Shown one piece after another: positions 62,364 to 64,000 of a DNA stretch of 64,000 bases. The notes under the pieces were generated by a model that searched no databases, had not been told where the DNA came from, and saw only the letters and a list, made by a program, of their open reading frames with translations. The first letter of the stretch is position 1, and every line of letters begins with the position of its first letter. The position numbers and the translations under genes were made by a program. The stretch spans positions 1 to 64,000 of the forward strand of contig NZ_AMRI01000017.1 of assembly GCF_000299915.1 (NCBI RefSeq), read 5' to 3'. The stretch comes from Gallaecimonas xiamenensis 3-C-1. Its GTDB lineage: Bacteria > Pseudomonadota > Gammaproteobacteria > Enterobacterales > Gallaecimonadaceae.

Positions 62364-64000
62364 ATGACCAGGATTCTAACACGGAGCGCAGGCCTGCTGT
62401 GTCTGGCATTGGTGCTGAGCAGCTGTGCCGGCACCGCACAAAAGGACAATTGGAGCGAAAGGCTTTCCAGCCCCGTTTACCTCAAGGCCAGCGATTACCT
62501 CGACAAGGCCCGCCAAGCCGAAGGCAACGCCAAGCTGCTGTGGCAGCTCCAGGCCGGGCGCGCTTACGCCCAAAGCAATGATTGGGCCCGGGTGGACGAC
62601 GTGCTCAAAGCCCTTGGGGGTCGCCTGACCTTGCCTGAAGCCCAGGCTGCATTGCGCCTGCTGAGCGCCGAGTCGGCCATGGCCAGGGAAGATTACGACC
62701 TGGCCGCCCGCCAACTGGAAAATCCCCTACCCCGGGACTTCGAGCCCCAACGGCTGCGCCTAAGCTCCCGCCTGGCCGAGCTGTCCGGGGACGTAGAAGC
62801 CCAGTTGCAGGCCCTGGCCGGCCTGGCCCAGGCCAGCGACGACCAGGTTCTGAAACTGCGGGTGGTAGACCGGATCTGGAGCCTGCTGCCCCAGGCCGAC
62901 GCCGACAAGCTGGACACCAGTTGGGCCCCCTGGTTGACCCTCAAAGAGCTGACCCGGGAAAAACGTGGCCAGGCCCTGAAAGAGGCCATCGCCAGCTGGC
63001 AGCAGACCTACGCCGGCAGCCTGCCGGCCCGTTACCTGCCCCAGCCGGTAGAGCAGCTGACCCAGATCACCGATTACCAACCCACCAAGGTGGCGCTGCT
63101 GCTGCCCCTGACCGGTAACTTCGCCGCCCAGGGCAAAGCGGTGCGGGACGGCGTGGTGGCAGCCTGGCTCGACAGCGGCCAGCAGGCGCAGTTGATCATC
63201 CTGGACAGCGCCAACGACGCCCTGGCCGCCTGGCAGGCCGCCAAGGCCCAAGGCGCCGACATGCTGGTGGGCCCCCTGCTCAGGCCACAAATCGAGGCCC
63301 TGCAACAAAGCAGCGCCGTCGACGTGCCCTGGTTGGCCCTGAACCGGGTGTTCAGGCCCGGCTTTGCCGACAATTTCTACTTCGCCCTGGCCCCTGAAGA
63401 CGAAGCCGCCCAAGCCGCAGAAGAAGCAGTGCAGCGCAACGCCCGCCATCCGCTGCTGATCGGCCTGGACGGCAGCACCAACGCCCGCCAGGCCCAGGCC
63501 TTTATCGAACGCTGGCGCCAATACGGCCATAGCGAACCGGTAGACATGCGCCTGTTCGCCAACCGCCAGCAGTTGGAGGCAGGGATCCGCGATGTGCTCA
63601 AGATTGAGGACTCCAAGGCCCGCATCCGCCAGGTGCAGGACATACTGGGCCGCCGCCTGGAAGCCGAGGCACGCTCCCGCCGCGACGTAGACTTCCTTTA
63701 CCTGTTGGGTGAAAGCGAAGAAGTGGGGCTGATGAAAGCCTTTATCGACGTCACCATCAGTCCCTTTGCCGAGCCTATCGCCGCCTATACCTCCTCCCGA
63801 GGTCATCCGGATCTGGAAAACCCGGCCGGGCTTAGGGATTTCAACGGTCTGAGCTTCTCGGAAATGCCCTATTTCGTCAGCCAGCAGGGGCCGGCCCTGG
63901 CCATGCGCCAATTGCTGACCAAGCAGCGCCCCCAATGGCCTTCCGCCTTGGAACGGCTGTTCGCCATGGGCTATGATGCGGCCCGCTTGTTGCCGCGCAT
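62364..64000 (+). CDS. lpoA: Penicillin-binding protein activator LpoA (5' part, runs off the window)
   Basis: Outer-membrane lipoprotein that activates PBP1A (MrcA). 545 codons are visible with no stop before the edge. The signal [21 protein letters not shown] gives a lipobox with C21. Residues of about 25-230 are a TPR-like helical N-domain; from about 240 ([23 protein letters not shown]) starts the periplasmic-binding-protein-like C-domain that contacts PBP1A. Insert segments differ from E. coli. ATG at 62364 has only weak GACGG upstream. A poor TTGTGT-N17-TACACT promoter candidate is at 62304-62332. Confidence 0.95.
   Translation, partial: MTRILTRSAGLLCLALVLSSCAGTAQKDNWSERLSSPVYLKASDYLDKARQAEGNAKLLWQLQAGRAYAQSNDWARVDDVLKALGGRLTLPEAQAALRLLSAESAMAREDYDLAARQLENPLPRDFEPQRLRLSSRLAELSGDVEAQLQALAGLAQASDDQVLKLRVVDRIWSLLPQADADKLDTSWAPWLTLKELTREKRGQALKEAIASWQQTYAGSLPARYLPQPVEQLTQITDYQPTKVALLLPLTGNFAAQGKAVRDGVVAAWLDSGQQAQLIILDSANDALAAWQAAKAQGADMLVGPLLRPQIEALQQSSAVDVPWLALNRVFRPGFADNFYFALAPEDEAAQAAEEAVQRNARHPLLIGLDGSTNARQAQAFIERWRQYGHSEPVDMRLFANRQQLEAGIRDVLKIEDSKARIRQVQDILGRRLEAEARSRRDVDFLYLLGESEEVGLMKAFIDVTISPFAEPIAAYTSSRGHPDLENPAGLRDFNGLSFSEMPYFVSQQGPALAMRQLLTKQRPQWPSALERLFAMGYDAARLLPR

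Overview
The window reads as chromosomal core DNA of a GC-rich gammaproteobacterium. Gene order from yacL-acnB through lpd-aceF-aceE-pdhR-ampE-ampD, zapD-coaE, pilD-C-B-A, nadC, mutT-secA, lpxC and the whole dcw cluster to mraZ matches the E. coli 2-3 minute region, here almost entirely on the minus strand. Features absent from E. coli (a DciA-type helicase loader, a PlpD-like patatin-barrel, rnpB/rsmI/lpoA next to mraZ) point to the Aeromonadales/Alteromonadales side. Gallaecimonas is a guess made from memory, not something demonstrated here. There are no rRNA or tRNA genes, no CRISPR array, no insertion sequence and no prophage.

Region by region. 1-2541: nitrogen sensing and uptake (glnK-amtB under a sigma-54/NtrC-type promoter), yacL and a small PepSY protein. 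2740-5337: acnB. 5505-19491: a 14 kb block of lineage-specific content between acnB and lpd, holding an S9 and an M13 peptidase lipoprotein, a very large propeller-PAS-GGDEF-EAL sensor, a patatin/outer-membrane barrel protein, a VirK/YbjX protein and purEK. 19646-26615: the pyruvate dehydrogenase operon pdhR-aceE-aceF plus lpd, with two PdhR-type operators. 26746-34013: ampDE, yacG-zapD-coaE and the type IV pilus genes pilABCD. 34349-39057: nadC, a universal stress protein with a SulP transporter, a cytochrome b561, trxC and mutT. 39109-43115: secA, an M23 peptidase and dciA. 43117-60559: lpxC and the division/cell-wall cluster ftsZ-A-Q-ddlB-murC-murG-ftsW-murD-mraY-murF-murE-ftsI-ftsL-rsmH-mraZ, tightly overlapping and probably driven from one promoter carrying MraZ boxes. 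60560-64000: an RNA-rich intergenic segment with RNase P RNA and a duplicated rnpB 3' end, then rsmI and the start of lpoA.

Most of the window is well-known housekeeping machinery, and I see no complete new defence or metabolic system. The least explained DNA is 60652-61062, downstream of rnpB. It holds a 28-bp copy of the RNase P RNA 3' end, a strongly structured spacer, two terminator-like hairpins and a 12-bp tandem duplication. Several published-type start sites had to be moved from the longest reading frame (acnB, aceF, murE, rsmH, murG, coaE, ampD, ftsZ, ftsA). One gene, yacG, has a TTG start and encodes only 57 residues.
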